This document shows, piece by piece, positions 4,533 through 5,470 of a DNA stretch of 5,470 bases. The notes beneath the pieces were generated by a model that was given only the letters and a program-made list of their open reading frames with translations, did no database searches and was not told where the DNA came from. The translations under genes were made by a program, and so were the position numbers. The first letter of the stretch is position 1. Each line of letters begins with the position of its first letter. Location of the stretch: positions 1 to 5,470 of the forward strand of contig USQL01000132.1 of NCBI GenBank assembly GCA_900556935.1, in the 5' to 3' direction. This DNA comes from an uncultured Eubacteriales bacterium. Its GTDB lineage: Bacteria; Bacillota; Clostridia; Oscillospirales; Oscillospiraceae.

Positions 4533-5275
4533 CCCTTCACCCCCGCGAGGGCGAGGAACTTCTTGTCAGACTGAATGGCATGGGTCACGAACTTCCCGTC
4601 CCGGAACAGTGCGTAGGTGGTCACCGGGGCGGGGAGATTCCGGGCGGTTTCTTTGTCTGCGATCCGGACGGTTTTCAGGGGAATGCCGTGCTCTGCGGCG
4701 GCCTCCGCCACCCGGGGCACCCAGTAATAGGTGAACGGACACTGATCCGTATAGTAGAGAACGAAGCCGTCCTCCTTGATTCCCGGATGTCTGGCGCATT
4801 CCTTGAACGTTGGCTTTTCCGCCGACGGCGTCAGCGGCAGATACATGAGGGTAATCCCGCAATCCGAAGTGTCCGCGACGGTGAAGCCCTTGTTGGCCAG
4901 ATACTTGGGGTCGGAAAGAAACTCCCTCTTTCTCCCCTCCGCGGAAAGAATGCAGATCCCCTCCCGCCCCTGAGCCCGGGCGTCCCGGATGCACTCGGTA
5001 AGCAGATCGGAGGAATACCCATGCCCCTTCATGGAACCGGCGACCCACAGGCAGTCGATGTAAAGATACCCCGGCGCGACGATGGGAACCCAGGCGTTCT
5101 CCGCCGGGATGTACTCGATGAAGCACTTGCCCCGCTCCTCGCTCCGATAAAAAACCAGCCCCTCCGCGAACCGCTCCTTGAGCCACGCCTTCTTTGCGAC
5201 GCTCTGCTTCCCCGACATGGCGCAGCAGATGTGCTCGGCGTCGATATTTTCCCTTGTGATGCGGATGTAGCGCAT
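4529..5275 (-). CDS. GNAT-family N-acetyltransferase with YoaP-like C-terminal domain
   Basis: The 248-residue protein has two parts. Residues of about 1-150 are a GNAT acetyltransferase fold: beta strand YLYIDCLWVAG (70-80), then KGHGYSSDLLTECIRDARAQG (83-103), which matches the acetyl-CoA pyrophosphate-binding loop and following helix, then GICILSAEG (106-114) and LANKGFTVADT (126-136). Residues of about 158-248 match the YoaP-like domain often joined to such GNATs: FVLYYTDQCPFTYYWVP (171-187), a thioredoxin-fold-like strand and turn with a single Cys (C179), then VTTYALFRDGKFVTHAI (218-234), resembling the cis-Pro region and following strands. The acetyl acceptor is unknown; B. subtilis YoaP is the nearest named relative. 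The ATG (5273-5275) follows AAGGGGAG (5283-5290). It has its own promoter, immediately downstream of another gene's terminator. The GC-rich composition matches the rest of the window, unlike the adjacent CoiA-like gene. Confidence 0.86.
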   Translation of the reverse strand: MRYIRITRENIDAEHICCAMSGKQSVAKKAWLKERFAEGLVFYRSEERGKCFIEYIPAENAWVPIVAPGYLYIDCLWVAGSMKGHGYSSDLLTECIRDARAQGREGICILSAEGRKREFLSDPKYLANKGFTVADTSDCGITLMYLPLTPSAEKPTFKECARHPGIKEDGFVLYYTDQCPFTYYWVPRVAEAAAEHGIPLKTVRIADKETARNLPAPVTTYALFRDGKFVTHAIQSDKKFLALAGVKG

Positions 5276-5311
5276 ATGGCTTCTCCCCTTTTACGACATT
5301 TTGATAAGCAA

Positions 5312-5340
5312 AGTGTAGCACAGCCTGTTCCGGAATGCAA
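5312..5340 (-). promoter_or_regulatory. Extended -10 promoter of the GNAT/YoaP gene
   Basis: On the minus strand, TTGCAT (5335-5340), a 17-bp spacer and TGC-TACACT (-10 at 5312-5317 with an upstream TG) form a plausible extended -10 promoter. The -35 is weak (three of six). It starts 11 bp past the U-tract of the preceding terminator. Confidence 0.55.
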
Positions 5341-5351
5341 TCGGCGGCAGC

Positions 5352-5386
5352 AAAAAACCGTGCCGGAGGGTTACTCCGGCACGGTT
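5352..5386 (-). terminator. Intrinsic terminator of the decarboxylase beta-subunit gene
   Basis: A perfect 13-bp stem, AACCGTGCCGGAG (5356-5368) with its complement at 5374-5386, has a 5-base loop and on the minus strand ends in TTTTTT (complement of 5352-5357). It lies 15 bases past the TAA at 5402-5404. Confidence 0.92.
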
Positions 5387-5401
5387 GCGAACCATATGGG
5401 A

Positions 5402-5470
5402 TTAGCCGAACACGGACAGCAGGAAGCCGGCCGCGATGGCGGAGCCGATAACGCCGGCCACGTTGGGGCC
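5402..5470 (-). CDS. Na+-transporting carboxylate decarboxylase beta subunit, last 22 codons (5' part beyond window)
   Basis: The visible tail starts GPNVAGVIGSAIAAG and ends FLLSVFG before TAA (5402-5404). I recognise it as the C-terminus of the membrane beta subunit shared by oxaloacetate, methylmalonyl-CoA and glutaconyl-CoA decarboxylases (OadB/MmdB/GcdB), where GPNVAGVIGSAxAAG is strongly conserved. This subunit is a polytopic membrane protein that couples decarboxylation of carboxybiotin to outward Na+ transport. Which substrate the complex uses cannot be told from this fragment; the subunits that would settle it lie outside the window. A strong terminator follows, so this is the last gene of its operon. 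The identification rests on a short but distinctive peptide. Confidence 0.8.
   Translation of the reverse strand, partial: GPNVAGVIGSAIAAGFLLSVFG

Noticed and set aside
4566..5321. 251-codon minus-strand ORF overlapping the GNAT/YoaP gene in another frame
   Set aside because: Arg/Gly-rich out-of-frame shadow; the overlapping frame has intact GNAT and YoaP motifs and the RBS.
1..5470. CRISPR array, tRNA or rRNA genes
   Set aside because: No regularly spaced direct repeats, no tRNA-like cloverleaf and no rRNA sequence were seen on either strand.

Overview
The window looks like chromosomal DNA from an anaerobic, Gram-positive gut-type Clostridia bacterium, plausibly Oscillospiraceae or a relative. 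This is inferred from four things: strong AGGAGG-type ribosome binding sites, sigma-A promoters (one a perfect TTGACA-17-TATAAT), a GC-rich backbone, and the gene set (COG2509 flavoprotein, acetylase-branch diaminopimelate genes, a Na+-pumping decarboxylase beta subunit, a tiny Cys/Asn-rich peptide). No species can be named from the sequence alone.

Layout, left to right. Positions 1-825 (minus) hold the N-terminal 275 residues of a COG2509-type FAD-dependent dehydrogenase, which runs off the left edge. Its leader contains a 161-bp, almost fully palindromic MITE-like element (861-1021) flanked by CTAG. The element lies between a good promoter (1050-1078) and the start codon. A strong intrinsic terminator (1083-1109) then closes the next minus-strand gene. 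At 1139-2227 (minus) is an M20D amidohydrolase, divergent from dapH at 2345-3037 (plus). Together they probably supply the acetyltransferase and deacetylase steps of lysine/diaminopimelate synthesis. The two promoters are back to back, with -35 boxes only 9 bp apart.

Downstream of dapH, and too short for ordinary gene calling, is a 46-codon ORF (3119-3259) with 9 Cys and 12 Asn around a hydrophobic segment. Its leader can fold so that the ribosome binding site is paired. A hairpin at 3269-3289 ends this unit.

From about 3301 to 4528 the base composition drops sharply. This AT-rich island carries one recognisable gene, a CoiA-like Zn-finger/nuclease protein (3498-4481, minus, GTG start), probably acquired horizontally. 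GC-rich DNA then resumes with a GNAT acetyltransferase carrying a YoaP-like thioredoxin-fold C-terminus (4529-5275, minus). It has its own promoter, directly preceded by the terminator (5352-5386) of the last gene. That last gene is represented only by its final 22 codons at the right edge and is recognisable as the C-terminus of a Na+-transporting carboxylate decarboxylase beta subunit.

Most genes here are separate transcription units, each with its own promoter and terminator. The only clear functional partnership is dapH with the amidohydrolase. The points most worth a second look are the MITE in the flavoprotein leader, the occluded-RBS leader with its Cys/Asn-rich micropeptide, and the lone CoiA-like gene in a low-GC island.
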